DNA of 64,000 nt from Dryas octopetala (taxonomy: Eukaryota > Streptophyta > Magnoliopsida > Rosales > Rosaceae): positions 16,471,409 through 16,535,408 of the forward strand of contig OY992839.1 of the NCBI GenBank assembly GCA_963921425.1, in the 5' to 3' direction. The translations under genes and the position numbers were made by a program. Below the pieces are notes generated by a model. It was not told where the DNA came from. It was given only the letters and a program-made list of their open reading frames with translations, and ran no database searches. Positions 46,346 through 58,795 of the stretch are shown here, one piece after another; within the stretch, counting starts at the first letter, position 1; each line of letters begins with the position of its first letter.

Positions 46346-48942
46346 TGTAACACCTTGGTTTTTTTCAATCCTATCGTATGTTGACACGTGTTTTCGAATT
46401 TCTTTTGTACTTAGAAACTTCAGATTTCTTAAAGGAAATGAAGTTTCCTTTGTCTTTTGAGTAACTAACTTGTACCATTAGAGGTTTAGAGTGAAGCTCT
46501 ATTACCTTTGAGTGTAATTTTGGTGATTATCAAGTTGGAATTAATTTTTTAGAATTAAATTCATTGGAGTTGAATTTTCCTTAATTTTTGTGGAGATCAA
46601 TTTATTGCTTTGAGGTTACAGGAAATTACTGTGAGTCCGTAGGAATTTTCGGGAAATTATTTGGAGTCCCGAGCTATTTTTAGTGATTTAACGAAGTTTG
46701 GAGAAATTGGAAAATAGGAAAAATGAATTAAAAAGAAAGATGCTAACTGGGCCGACAGCACGCCACGTGGTGCTCTGCGACTGGCCCAGCGCGTCTGATA
46801 GGACGTTGACGAGGTGTTAGCTGGCACTAGGTAGACGAGCTCACGAGAGCTGTCCTACGTGCGTCACAACGGAGCCAAACTCGGATCTAATTGCGACCGT
46901 CCGAGCTCATTAATTGAGCGAGATCTGGACCGTCCGTTCTTTTAAGGAACTGGTCACTGTTCATGCCGGGTCAACTTGACCCGTGTGTTTGCTGTGGGTC
47001 GACTCGCGGATCTCTTGTGTCTACAAACAGGTCACAGCCGGGTTTTTCTCCAACGCAATTTGATTTTTCAGCCTTCTTTTGAGCATTTCTAGTGTAATTT
47101 GTCCCACATTGGAGATTTACAATTTTTTTCAACCCTCTAGTACCTATAAATAAAGACCATTGTCCCTCATTTTCACTTGCACTACTAAGTGAAGTTAGAG
47201 TTAATCACTCCTTGGTTATTTGAGAGTCTCTCTAAAAAGAGACATACCAAAAGGAAATAAACTTCTCATAGTTTAAAGTTTTGGGAGTGCAAGGAGGTGA
47301 CCCTAGGAGTGGAGTCTAACTTTGGACGTCCGCAACCGGGTAAATATTTTAATATTTTTGCTTTATTTGTTATTTTTAGGCTTTAATTTTAGGACGCATG
47401 CTTAGATTAATAAAATATGATTTATTTATTAATTAAGCTTGCCTAGCCTTATTTTTTTTTAAAGACTTATTTGTTTAATTCAATGTAACTAGCATGCTTT
47501 AATAAGTTTCTATTATATAAATTAAGTTGAGTTAATCTAAATTATTTTGAGGAATTGCTTTGAGTAAAAGCAATAGTCAATTGGTTGACTTCTAGATAAA
47601 ACTTAAAACTTGTGAACCCTTAAGTAAATTCTAAAGAGTAGGATTTAGTCCATCTAGGACTAGAAACTAGCGACGTGTGACTAAAGGAAAGGACATACTG
47701 TCTTCCTTTATTGTTAATCATCCCTAACTCAAAACTTGTTTTCTCTTGTCGATTGTGTTTCTATCGGATTACCCAGTTGTCAAGTTATTAAAAAGTTAAG
47801 GTTGCCGTATTGTCTAGTTGAGAAGAAATTGTCAAGATATGACCGTGCGCAAACATGGAAGGCTTGTGGAAGAGAATACTTAAAGAGCATTGGATTCCAA
47901 GTAGGGGGATTTATTCTACATTCTTGACTACGGACTTTGTGTGTGTATGTGTAATTTTTAAACTGTGATAACATGCTATTATTATTATTGTGTTTGGTCT
48001 GAGTGTTTGAGTAGCGTAGTACGTAACCTTCGGTTCAAATCTCTAAATCTTCTAGAAGAATTGATCTGTACATTATAAGTAGTCTAACCAGGCTAACACG
48101 TGGCTACGTTTGCTTGTGCAAAACGGGGATCCATGATTGATTAGGTGACAGTGATACGGTTTCTCAATTGCGAGTTTCTATTTCTGTTTATCAGGGCATT
48201 CTCATTATGGATGCTATTTTCTTTGATTATAGCTGGCCATAGTTGTACCTAATGTGTATCGACCATTTGAGTTATTATTATTTATGAGTTTTTATTATTT
48301 ATGAGTTTTTATGCATCTTTACCATATATTACTCTAACTGAGGTGTTAAAACGATTTTGTGGAAATGTTTTGAGATTTTGGAAATCAATCTTTCATAGGG
48401 AAACGTTTTTAAAGGTTTTCAAATCTAGCAGGGTCCCCTGAGAGAAGCTATAATCGTATGTGATGCTTACTCCCTACTTTCTTTGTTTCGTTTGATTTTC
48501 TATTGCTTATGCAGATTTGCCTTTTGAAGGAGATCTTAACTAAAAGGGTGCGTAACTTAGATTCTTTTGTCGAGTGTCTCAAGGTCTCTGTCATCATGTC
48601 TTTGTTATCGTATTGGTTCTTGCTTTCCCATTGGGAATCCCTTTTGAACAACAATATTTTGGTTTAATCATTTTATAAACTTTTGTGGGTTTTACTTATT
48701 TTAGTAATTCCCTTATGAGGTGTTGATTTAACTATTTCACCCTAGCGGGTTGGTTAATCTATATTTTGATTTTATTATTTCCTTAAATATCATGTTATGT
48801 AAAGAATACTCTGATTCAACCCGATCCATTTAAATTAAAAAGGCTCAACCCTTTTTGGGATACTCAGGTTTTGTTGGCATTAACCTCTTGGGGTACTTAG
48901 GGAGGGTGCCTCTATTGCATGCCCGAGGTTCAGGGTGTAACA
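46346..48942 (+). mobile_element. solo LTR, TGTAACACC family
   Basis: A 2.6-kb repeat with inverted ends TGTAACACC...GGTGTAACA, a TATA candidate at about 47,142-47,150 (CTATAAATA) and no coding domain. The flanks are CTTCT (46341-46345) and CTTTC (48943-48947), an imperfect duplication. ORFs inside carry no known domain. Confidence 0.55.
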
Positions 48943-49105
48943 CTTTCAATTTCACTAAATCTTTCATACAAGTTTAACAAATTTTTTATGCATTGTATAA
49001 ATTTCAAACACCCATAGCAACGCGCTGTCAATTTTGCTAGTCATACCTAAATACACTCAGGTAAGACCCAACCAAAAAAGTAAAAAAAAAAAAAAGGTAG
49101 AAAAT

Positions 49106-49140
<35 letters not shown>

Positions 49141-49971
49141 GCAGTGCGGGGTAGCCTAATTAAGAAGAATCTTTGAATTGCTCTCCACCCAAATTCAATT
49201 CCCATCATCTTTTTAAGACTCCACGTACGCCTCTCTAATCTCGCTCTGACTCTCTTACAAATCACTATACGGCATAAGGTTCTTCCTCACTGAAACTCAA
49301 ACAAAAATACAGGTTCTTTTTCTATCACTCTCTTCAGACTTTCTTTCTCACATTTCTCGCATTTTTTTTTCTCAGAGAAATTTCTCTCTTCTTAATTTGT
49401 TGCTGGGGTAACGGTTTACCTCTATCAGTTGACAACTTGACATACATAGCCAGCCATGTCAAATTAGTGTATTTTTGTGTTATGTGATTCAACGATTCAA
49501 GATTAATTAAATAAATTGGGGGCCGATTTTTTAACAAAACTTAATTTGACATGCCATGGTCAACATTACTTGGAGCTCCACCTTCTCTCCGCCATTGGAG
49601 CCTAGAAACCCAAATGGGTTCCTTTCTCTATCCCTAATTGAAGCATTATTAGCTTTTGGTGTCTATATGAAATCCATCTGCAATGGCAAACAAAGATTGA
49701 TTCAACCAAAATTTTGACAAGAGCTTAAATCTAAAAGTATTTAATGGTGCATATTATGGATTGCCGAATTTTTAACTTTGTTAATTTATTAGTTTGCTCA
49801 CTTTTAATGGTGCATCCATAACCCATTCATCAAATCGGACCGGGATAAATGTTCTTGTGCTATAAGCCGATAATGGTCTTGAAAATTATTATTATTTGGA
49901 CCCTTTTTTTTTTTTTTCTTTTGTCACTGAGTGTTCAATTTGGCTGTTGTTTGTATTGTCAGCTTCTTAAT
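48943..49971 (+). promoter_or_regulatory. upstream region and probable 5' UTR/intron of MZT1
   Basis: Contains a T-run at 49,109-49,139 and pyrimidine-rich sequence typical of plant 5' UTRs (49,280-49,400). The bases before the MZT1 ATG (TTGTATTGTCAG then CTTCTTAAT) look like a splice acceptor, so an intron in the 5' UTR is likely. The transcription start is not determined. Confidence 0.4.
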
Positions 49972-50190
49972 ATGGATGTGAATGCTGCAAAAACTGCCCG
50001 GGAATCGCTGGACCTAGCATTTCAGATGTCCAACATTCTTGACACAGGGCTTGATCGTCACACCCTCTCCATCCTCATTGCACTCTGTGATCTGGGTCTC
50101 AACCCTGAGGCCTTGGCTGCCGTTGTCAAGGAACTCCGAAGAGAACTGGTGCCACTCACACCACCAGGTGCTGCTCCTCCTCTACTGTGA
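49972..50190 (+). CDS. MZT1: mitotic-spindle organizing protein 1 / GCP3-interacting protein
   Basis: A 72-residue protein starting MDVNAAKTARESLDL. It has the hallmark stretches SNILDTGLDRHTLSIL and NPEALAAVVKELRRE of the MZT1/GIP family, and the length fits the family (about 70-80). MZT1 binds the N-terminus of gamma-tubulin complex proteins and helps recruit and activate gamma-tubulin complexes at the nuclear envelope, spindle and cortical sites. The ATG at 49972 was chosen over the longer upstream frame because family homology begins there and a splice acceptor (CAG) precedes it. The C-terminal PLTPPGAAPPLL is Pro/Leu-rich. The gene is single-exon over its coding part, and a GT after ACAG at 50,194 may start a 3' UTR intron. 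Confidence 0.92.
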   Translation: MDVNAAKTARESLDLAFQMSNILDTGLDRHTLSILIALCDLGLNPEALAAVVKELRRELVPLTPPGAAPPLL

Positions 50191-51311
50191 ACAGGTTTGT
50201 GTATTTGGATCTCAATTCCGGCCTCGTCTGTATGATAGATTATGATAATTTCCTTTGGAATGAAAATGCATTGCATCACTTGAGTATATAATCATTATTA
50301 ATCTCATTTTCTTAGCTAGGAAGAGTACTTGAATGATGGTGGGAACCTAGAAAAATTACAAAGCTGAAAATGATTGTGGATGCTACATTTAAGCAGCTAA
50401 CCATTTTGTCCGCTATATGATTACTTTTCTAAGTAGTGTCAAGGCATCACCATAATTTCCATTCACCAGGATTATAAAACATTGAGTCTTTTTTTTTTTT
50501 TTTTTTCTTGAAAGTTTTGAATTGCCCCAGTGAAAAAATTCAATTTTACTCCAGGATTCATGTCTCTGCCATGAGTTAGTTTTTTTTCCTTATCCTAGGC
50601 TTATGATGAAAATTTGTGCTTCATTCTAATTTTGTTCCATGTGCCTCGTCTTCTCAGTTGGCCTCTCCCCAAACAACACAGGGTGCCCATCCAAAGACTT
50701 CGATTTTAGGGTTAATCATGGAAATCATCGGTATTTTGTTATTTTTGAACAGTGGTGTTTCGTTAGAACTAGAAATGTATGAACAAAACTCTTACGAACT
50801 GTTGAAAGCAATGTCTACTTTGCATGCTCAACTGTGTTTTGTTTCTGTACTCAAAGTTAGCTCTAGTGTAATTGATTTAACTCTTGAACCATTGATTGGT
50901 GTTAAATTTGTACATGCTTGCCTATGTGAGGCAATTTTAAGATGCTTTTATCTAGACTCCAAGCAATTATGATTTGTGATAGGTTGATGGAAATAATCTT
51001 GAGAATATCTGAGATAATATAATTTTAAATGCATATGAGTTGGAAGTTAAATATTTTTATTCGTTCTTAACTCGAGATATTTAATTTTGATTCTGAATCT
51101 GGTGGTTCAATCTGTTTGGGTTCGAAAGAGTTCAATCCAAATTCAATTCTTCAGGTTTAATAGGAAGTTTTCATGAATTAATGCATGTAGAGAAAATAAT
51201 TTCACAGTATAAAAGGATGGATTGAGTTGCAAAATAATAGGCAATTGACAATACCAAAATGATTACAACTTGAAAGCACAGACTGTTGCCTCCTCTTTAC
51301 AACAAGGGCCT
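50191..51311. other. spacer between MZT1 and the AAE1-like gene
   Basis: Likely holds the MZT1 3' UTR and the AAE1-like 3' UTR (convergent genes). A T-run is at 50,490-50,508. The 118-codon frame at 50616-50972 shows no recognisable family and is treated as non-coding. Confidence 0.5.
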
Positions 51312-53123
51312 TTACAGTTTGCTGCTGCTCTTCTTAGAGAGGATTCCCATGGCCTTAGCCTTCTCCTTCAAAACAAACTTCTGCACCTTCCCAGTTGAAG
51401 TCTTGGGCAGATCTTCAAAAACAACAGTTCGAGGAGCCATGTAGTGAGGTAAGTGATCCCTGCAAAATTTGATAATCTCTTCTACACTAGCATTACAGTC
51501 ATCCTTCAACTTCACAAATGCACAGGGTGTCTCCCCCCAATAATCATCAGGCCTTCCCACAATAGCTGCCTCAAGAACAGCAGGGTGACTGAAAAGCACA
51601 GATTCCACCTCAATTGAGCTAATATTTTCTCCCCCAGAAATGATAATATCCTTTGAACGGTCCTTCAGCTCTATGTAACCATCCGAGTGTTTCACCCCCA
51701 AGTCCCCAGTGCGAAACCATCCGCCTTTGAATGCATCCATTGTTGCTTTATGATCTTTCAAGTATCCATTCATCACAGTGTTGCCCCTGAACATAACCTC
51801 ACCCATGGTTTTTGCATCAGATGGTACACTCTTCATGGTCACAGGGTCTTTAACATCAACTTCCTCCATGCCAAGATGTTGCAAACCCTGTCGGGACTTG
51901 ATCCTCGCCTGTTCGTTTTGAGGCAGGGAATCCCATTCGGGTTTCCAAGTGCAAACTGTACCAGGACCATAAGTTTCTGTCAAACCATATGCATGGGTTA
52001 CACTGAACCCTAGTTCTTCCATCTTGAAGAGTACCTGGGCGGGGGGCGGTGCACCCCCAGTCATGACTATTACCTTGCCCGGAAGTGGCCTCCGCTCATT
52101 TGCCGGTGCATTTACAATCATGTTTAAAACTGTGGGTGCACCACCCAAGTGTGTCACCTTGTTCTGAGCAATACAGGCAAAAATTCCTTTTGCAGTGACA
52201 TTCCTTTGGCAGACATTGGTGCCACCCTGAGCAGCCACCGCCCAAGTGAGGCACCACCCGTTGCAATGAAACATGGGAACACACCATAAATATACAGGCA
52301 TTGAGGGCATCTCATTGAGAAGAACTGCTGCAAAAGAATTGAGATAGGCACCTCTGTGGCTGCAAATCACACCTTTGGGGCTTGATGTAGTGCCTGAAGT
52401 GTAGTTGAGTGAAATCGGATCCCATTCGTCCTTTGGCCGCCGGATCTCAAAATCGAGTTTTCCCATTCCTATTAGGCTCTCATATTCCAAGTTTCCATCG
52501 GTGGGATTGCCGAAGTCAGGGGATGATTGATCACTCTCCTGAATTAAGACTAGAAAAGGCAGCTTGGTTCTAGTCTTGGATAGAATATCAATCGCTTTCT
52601 GAGCAACATGAACAAATTGGTAGTCCACAAAAATGATTTTGGCATCTGAATGGTTTACTAATACAGACACCATTTCTGAATCCTGGCGTATATTGAGTGC
52701 ACAGAGAACTGCCCCTGCCATTGGAGCACCAAAATGGAGCTCGTATATTGCTGGAATATTTGGACCCAATGCAGCAACCTATTATTGTAGATTGATTGCG
52801 CACAGTAGAGAAAAAAGGACATCAATAAACTCAAAAAATTTATAGCTATTTCAGTCCAACACTATCAAAAAACACTTAATTATTTTAGAAGGAATATTGT
52901 ATTCAATAAGAGTTTGCTTAATTACCACATCTCCACGAGAAATTCCGAGGTGGGCAAGAGCAGAAGCGAGTCTGGTGCATCGTTCAAGAGTCTGTTTCCA
53001 AGTGTAGACGATGTTTCCATACACAAGAGAGGGTCTGTCTCTGTAGACTAGCGCCGAGCGTTCCAAGAAGCTGATCGGAGAGAGCGGGACGTAGTTTGCG
53101 GAGCACTTGATTGCACCCTCCAT
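51312..53123 (-). CDS. AAE1: peroxisomal acyl-activating enzyme (AAE1-like acyl-CoA ligase)
   Basis: Two exons: 53123-52926 (66 codons) and 52778-51312, with a 147-bp GT-AG intron in phase 0, giving a 554-residue protein as expected for the family. It activates carboxylic acids to acyl-CoA through an acyl-AMP intermediate. Visible motifs are the P-loop-like [32 protein letters not shown], and [17 protein letters not shown] with the hinge, plus a C-terminal lysine in [11 protein letters not shown]. The final residues are SKL, a type 1 peroxisomal targeting signal. The N-terminus [16 protein letters not shown] is close to AAE1/AAE2 and hop CCL-type enzymes. The substrate (short-chain, branched or aromatic acid) cannot be read from sequence. 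No lesions are seen. Confidence 0.92.
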
Positions 53124-53975
53124 GATCAATTGAATGAAGAAGAGAAGTGAAACCAAGCTTCTACGCTTGCTCTTTTGATTTTGAGAATGAATGAATGGAT
53201 GAGTTTTCAGTCAGTTTTCATGTCATTTGCTGACTATGATTCGATTCAATCCTTCCTGTGCTCAGTATTTGGTGGTCCTGCAGAGAGCAGATGTGGTTGG
53301 ATGGGCCCTCTGTTTTGTCTGTTTTTATTCGTTGTTTTTGGGGAGGGTGTGATTTTATGGACACCCTAAAATATATTTTTAATAACAATTATACCCTATT
53401 AGGCTATCACAAAATGACAACTTTGACTGATCTGGAGCCTGAGTGTGGCCGGTGTGGGAGAAAATTTATAATATTAAAATGGGAGGCGATTTTCGAACTC
53501 TCCTACATTTCTCTATTTGCTCTTATTTTATTTTTTTAATTATTATTTATATATTTTATTACATGTATTGCCAAATGTACCTTTTTTATTACATTCTCTC
53601 TTCGTCAAAACCCATTTAAGCTTTTTTTCGCTCTGCATCAACTCTCTTAAGTGTTCATATTGATAATAAATCAACACACTTTTTGGTTTAATTTACTATT
53701 ATATTAAGACCACCACCCCACCATCAAAACTAGGCTAACTAGCAGTGTGAGTTTCCTTGCCATATTCTAACAACTGAGTATTTGGATGAATTCCTTCCCA
53801 AATAGCATCAGTTACAAAAGCTATTCCAAAGTTGGTGAAGAAACAAATAAACAAACAGGTAATTAATTACTAACCATGCATAAATGGAGAGCTTTCTTTA
53901 ATCATATATAATAATTTACACAAAGTGAATAATACTGTCCAAAGGCTTTGTATTGCTACCATCCTAACTCCAAAA
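53124..53975. other. spacer with AAE1-like promoter and UPF0496 3' flank
   Basis: The AAE1-like promoter lies to the right of 53,123 on the minus strand. Short ORFs here have no recognisable product. The UPF0496 3' UTR probably ends within 53,700-53,975. Confidence 0.4.
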
Positions 53976-56900
53976 TCAATTATTTCCTACACAAGATTTG
54001 GTCATCTCCTTGATCACCAAAGCTCTAGCTCTATTGATAGTCACAAGACACAAACACACAAGCTCTTCAAGCTCCTCCACTTGCTTCCTGAACCCAACAC
54101 CACTCTTCTTAAGTTCCTTCACAACTTGCAAAGAAAACTTGTCCTCTCCCCTCTCCAAGCAGAACCGAATCATCAACTTGTTGTGTTCAACCTCATCATG
54201 AAGCCTTGCCACAAGTCTGCTCATTGTGTCAAAGTCCCTATTCAAAATATAAGTTCCCTTGGCTGCCACATCAAGTTGCTCTCCAACTTTTGTGAGAAGC
54301 CCACTTTTTGAAAAGGGATAATTTATGCTGCCGAGCTTTTTTATCAAGCGCTTAAATGGGAAGTTGAAAAGTGCTGGCCCCATGAGCAAGGCAGTGAGAG
54401 TATGTGCTGCTAGAACAACAGCAGTTATAGCAACCAAGCTGCAAGCTGCGGTTATGCAAATCCCAGATGCCTTTTTGACACACTTGATGAGCTTAATCCT
54501 CTTGGCCACTTTTTTTCTCATTGACTTTAGGTGGTGCAAAACAGATGAGTACTTGTCATGAATCAGCTTAAAGTCATGGTGATTAGGATTTGAAAATGGG
54601 TTGGTGTTGTTTTGGAGAATGAATAAGTTCAGCTCTGAAATAATGGATTCTAATTTTTCGGGGGAATAATCCTCGAATTTGTCAAGTGTTTGTTGAATGA
54701 AGTGGTAGTTGGATTGGAAGTGGTTGATGCTTTTCAGGAGGTGGCTGCAAATTTTTGATGCCTCAGCACTTATGTCAAAGTAGTTGATCATAAGGCCTTT
54801 CAATTCGGGTACCTTTGAAAGAATTGCGGATTCAAGAATGCCAGGTATGGATTCTTGACCCGGTTCGAGAAGGATTTCGGAGAATTTGTGGTGATGATGG
54901 CAGCTACTGCTGTGATTATTAAAAGCAGAAGAAGATGGCTGCTGCTGGTTTACAAGCAATATTTGAGCTTTGTTGAAGAAGTCTGCATAGGATTTGGTTC
55001 TAAATGCACTTTTGTACTCCTCGTTCAGATTAAAGCTTTTGCGAACATTTCTCACTTCCTTCCCTGAAAACCAATATATATGACAAAAAATTGTTAAGTT
55101 TTCTTAAAAAAAATATTTCAGACAATGATTTGATCAATGAATATTCGATTTTTTTTTTTTAAAATTCTCAAAGGATTCACAACAATTCTTTAATTTTTCA
55201 TATAAATGAAAAAATAAATATAGATTTGAGTTGTCATTCATCATTTAAAGATATATATATATATATATATATATAGATATATAGGTAGCTTCTGTTGAGG
55301 TATACCTCAACTTATTTATGTTGAGGTATGCGCTGTTGGGGCCCACATGAGTTGTTTTGTGTCTATATGAACCATTCATTTTTTACATCTTCATTGATAG
55401 ATCATCTTTGCAAAAACTTAGCCAAATCAAAAATCATTTGTTTATCTAACTTTGATCAAATAAATGGACGAACTAAATATTTTCGATGAAACTGTTCATT
55501 TGTTTGATCAAAGTTAGATAGACAAATGATTTATCAATAATGCTAGGGATACTAAATTTGTAACCTAAATTTGGATTCGAAATGATGTGTTATTACACGT
55601 GTAGTGTTTTACTTGTTGTAAAATAAATGACCAAGTGTGCTATGTATGAATCAATTACATACTGCCATATTATTTAAGATCCAAATTCAGGATACAAATT
55701 TGGGATCCCTAGCACTGCTCATATATTATATATAATTTTTTTTCTAAAGCAAATGCGTTCGCTTTTTTTTTTTTTTGTAGATATCTAGTAACCGTGCCGA
55801 GCACACAGTAGTGTTCTTTTTATAACAGCTGAGCACTGCAACAAGCGCTTGCCATTTTTCCTCCGCCCATTTTTGAGGGTATAGCATATGGGTTCACCAC
55901 ATACCCTCATAAGGTCTAGGATCAAGCTTGTGAAGGCTGCATTTTAGGTTTTCATTCTAGACAAAATTCTATAATTAAACTCTAACATAAAGATAACAAA
56001 ACATTGCCGAGTGCTCGAGGAAGAAGCAAAAATGCACGGTCGAGTACTCGGAAATGTTTGCCGAGCGCTCGGCGCCTGATATTTGTAAAAAAATTTGTGG
56101 ACATCCGTGCACCTAAGAGAATGACTATATATATAGGGAAATTTTCAAGTAAGGATGTCCTTACTTCAAGAAAAGTAAGAACATCTTCTTTGGACGAACA
56201 ATTCAATGATCAGAACTGTCTATATTTTAGAGCATCATTCAAAGATTATCCTAAAAAAAATCAGCTAGAAAAGAAACTATTTAGCAAGTTTATTATAAAA
56301 AACATCATTTTAATTTTATCTGACGGATTATATTTGTCTGCATAGTTTAGATAACCAAACAATCATCAATTTAGCTGATTTTTTTATATGGATGACCTTT
56401 GAGAAGGAACCTAAAAAATGAACGATTCGGATCATCGAACTGTATTGCCAGGTTGTTACATAGAGAAGATGTTCTTCATTTTCTTAAAGTAAGAACATCC
56501 TTACTTGAATGGGTATGATATAATTTAAGGAACAAGAAAAACATGCAGCATTAATTGACATAAGAACATAATTAAGAACATGCATCACAAAATTCCACTT
56601 TTCCTTTATGGGAAATTCTGATTTTGCTTCAAGAAATAAGAATTGTCAATACTTTCCTCTTTCTACAATAATCTGAATTCATATATATCTTCTCTTTTCC
56701 ATAAAACTTTGTCATCTTTCTGGTGTCTACGCAAAATTAAAACAGGTAATATGGCAAGGCCGCAACATGCTAAAATAGACAGTATATTGAAAAACAAATG
56801 AAAAAGAAAAGCAAGATAGGTAAAGGAAAATTAATCAAATAAAAGATGAAGAAGCTAGCTAGAGACATACCTTGTATAATCTTTGCAGCTCTAAATTTTG

Positions 56901-57041
56901 CCCACATCTTGATCGGTTGATCTTATTTAAGAGGAACAAACTTGATATGTGAGGTAGGTTAAGAGGAAGAGCTGGCAGCTTCCAATTAAGTCCCAACTTC
57001 GAAGGAGGAGATGATGACCAGCTGGTGTAATCTGAATTCAT
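53976..57041 (-). CDS. UPF0496 family protein
   Basis: Two-exon model: 57041-56871 (57 codons) and 55058-53976, with a 1.8-kb phase-0 intron, giving about 417 residues. This is close to the roughly 416 residues I recall for the Arabidopsis member At3g49070. The family signature is EEYKSAFRTKSYADFF near the start of exon 2, a helical central region, a hydrophobic hairpin (ICITAACSLVAITAVVLAAH) around the middle and a coiled-coil C-terminus. Related proteins are membrane-associated and poorly characterised, so the function is unknown. The intron acceptor used is the second AG of CAGGGAAG; the first would put a TGA in frame. The first exon has no family support, so the start is less certain than the main exon. 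Confidence 0.8.
55254..55275. repeat. (AT)n microsatellite in the UPF0496 intron
   Basis: A run of about eleven AT units, with more TA-rich sequence on both sides. Confidence 0.8.
55427..55534. repeat. inverted repeat (MITE-like) in the UPF0496 intron
   Basis: The arms AATCATTTGTTTATCTAACT and its complement AGTTAGATAGACAAATGATT, each followed inward by TTGATCAAA/TTTGATCAA, flank a 50-base loop. No clear target duplication is seen. Confidence 0.7.
55539..55715. mobile_element. MITE in the UPF0496 intron
   Basis: About 175 bp with terminal inverted repeats of around 36 bp: AATGCTAGGGATACTAAATT at the left pairs with AATTTGGGATCCCTAGCACT at the right. It has no coding capacity. Confidence 0.75.
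56144..56509. mobile_element. second MITE in the UPF0496 intron
   Basis: About 365 bp with long inverted termini: TTCAAGTAAGGATGTCCTTA at the left against TAAGAACATCCTTACTTGAA at the right. Similarity continues about 50 bases inward to AAGAACATCTTC. It has no coding capacity. A related decayed sequence may lie at 61,560-62,230. Confidence 0.75.
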
Positions 57042-58340
57042 AACCCAACTAAGGCTTTCTTATAAGAACCTAGCTTATAATTAAGAAAGAACTAGCTAAG
57101 GGCTTGAATGAGCTAGCTAGCTAGCTAGGTATTGATTGTTCATCAACTTCCTTGTAAGTTCTTTCGAATATAATATCTTTGCGTTATTAATAAAGCCTCT
57201 AAAGAGGCTGTTTAAGGATTGTGGCTCACGCTTTCTTTTTGATAACTCGATCTAATTTCATTTAAGAGAGAGAGAGAGAGAGTTACTTCTCCAATTTGTG
57301 TGCAAGCTTCAAGGCTAAATTTGCTGAAGAGCCCTCCCCTCTTCAGCTCCTTTTTTGAATCTGCAAGCCCTCCTTTATTGCCTTTATGTGTATTTTTGTT
57401 CTTACAGTTATATATATATACAACTTTATAAGCTTACTTTACTTACACCATGATCTTAGCCCTAGAGGAGTCTCAAGGAGGCTGAAATGACAATATTGCT
57501 ATAAGCCTACAATCACATAACATTATACGGTTATACCCTTTATTTAGAGCATTAAACTTACCATTATACCCTTTAAGAGGAATATTTTGCATCTATAGAT
57601 CAATTAGTTAATTATAAGTCATGGGGTATATATATTCATACTTTATAAGGGTACCTCTTGATGATTGCATGGCCTATCACCAATTATGAAAATCAATCAT
57701 TGATAGCAAAGTAGTCGCCAAATCAATCACCACCATCAAAAACCTAATTGGAAAACAATAAATATAATGCCTTTTGCTATGCTAGCTATTTATGTATATG
57801 TCTTGAGTGATGCAGATATTAAATCCCAAATTATTAGTTAGCAATCTATCATTGTTATCATTTTCGTCATCATCAATCAATGCTTTTTACTTTCGTATCT
57901 CAATTCTAAACATTTGCACTCTCATTATATATTGTGTAACAATAATGCTAAAATTGAAGCATTTTCTATATCTTTTTTTTTTTTTTTGGCCACAAAGCAT
58001 TTTCTATATCTAAATCATCAATTTGGTGAATGATGTAGTTTATAGAACTTTCGGGTATGTAGGTGTATTTACCTAATTAATTAATTAATTAATGAGAAAC
58101 CATAGTCCCTAAGAAAGTACCGCTATTGGAGCCACCACTTGTATGAAACGGTTCATTGATAACTGGACAATACGTAAACATAAGAAAGAGTTACATACAC
58201 AACATCGATCTCTTGAGGTTTAGCATAATTGCGTACTAGACCTCACATTTTCTTAAATTACGCACATATTCCTTTTGCGACAATCAACTAACAGATTTAA
58301 CAGAATTAATAAAGAGACAAAATGCCCTTATTTTATTTTA
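57042..58340. other. upstream region of UPF0496 and AT-rich spacer
   Basis: Holds a CTAG repeat at 57,110-57,128, a GA microsatellite at 57,266-57,282, and otherwise AT-rich sequence. The UPF0496 promoter should lie just right of 57,041 on the minus strand. No gene is recognised. Confidence 0.4.
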
Positions 58341-58344
58341 TTTT

Positions 58345-58445
58345 TTATCTCAGGAGGGGAGAGTCGAACTTGAGATCACTCTCAAGTCTCAACATTGTGG
58401 AGAAAAATACCATGTACTAAACTAAGAAGTAGTTAGTCCTTATTT
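58345..58445 (-). mobile_element. tRNA-related SINE-like repeat
   Basis: On the minus strand it has an A-box-like TTAGTTTAGTACATGG and a B-box-like TCAAGTTCGACTCTCCC at a tRNA-like spacing. It does not fold as an intact tRNA and has no anticodon stem that I could identify. Confidence 0.45.
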
Positions 58446-58667
58446 TATGTCTTTCGATCTCCAAATACTTGGTGTGATAATATTTTAGCAATTTATTTGT
58501 AATCTAGTCCACTATTTTGATGTTTGTAGTAATTAAACATTATATTTTAGCTAGTTCTTGTTGAAAAATTATTGTGTGTGACAGTAATATTTCATGACGT
58601 ACTAAATTAGTGTTAAGAATCCACTCAAATATATAGCACATATATTATCATTAATATCTAAACCGCC

Positions 58668-58795
58668 AATGACCATTTGGTCTAGTGGATATATGACACT
58701 CAGTGACTCTTTGTCGGAGTAAGTCATGAGTTTAAATCTCACGAACGCCAGTTGATTAATAAAAAATAATATTTCAAACCTTAATCATAATGATC
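58668..58795 (+). mobile_element. tRNA-related SINE-like repeat
   Basis: TTTGGTCTAGTGGATAT (A-box-like) and CATGAGTTTAAATCTCAC (B-box-like) are spaced as in plant SINEs, and an A/T-rich tail follows. It is decayed, with no intact tRNA. Confidence 0.5.

Noticed and set aside
50616..50972. 118-codon ORF downstream of MZT1
   Set aside because: No recognisable family and a sequence composition like 3' UTR or spacer.
52588..52845. ORFs overlapping the AAE1-like gene in other frames
   Set aside because: Shadows of a well-supported coding exon.
58345..58795. tRNA genes
   Set aside because: Only A- and B-box-like segments remain; no cloverleaf or anticodon stem could be built, so SINE-like is the better call.
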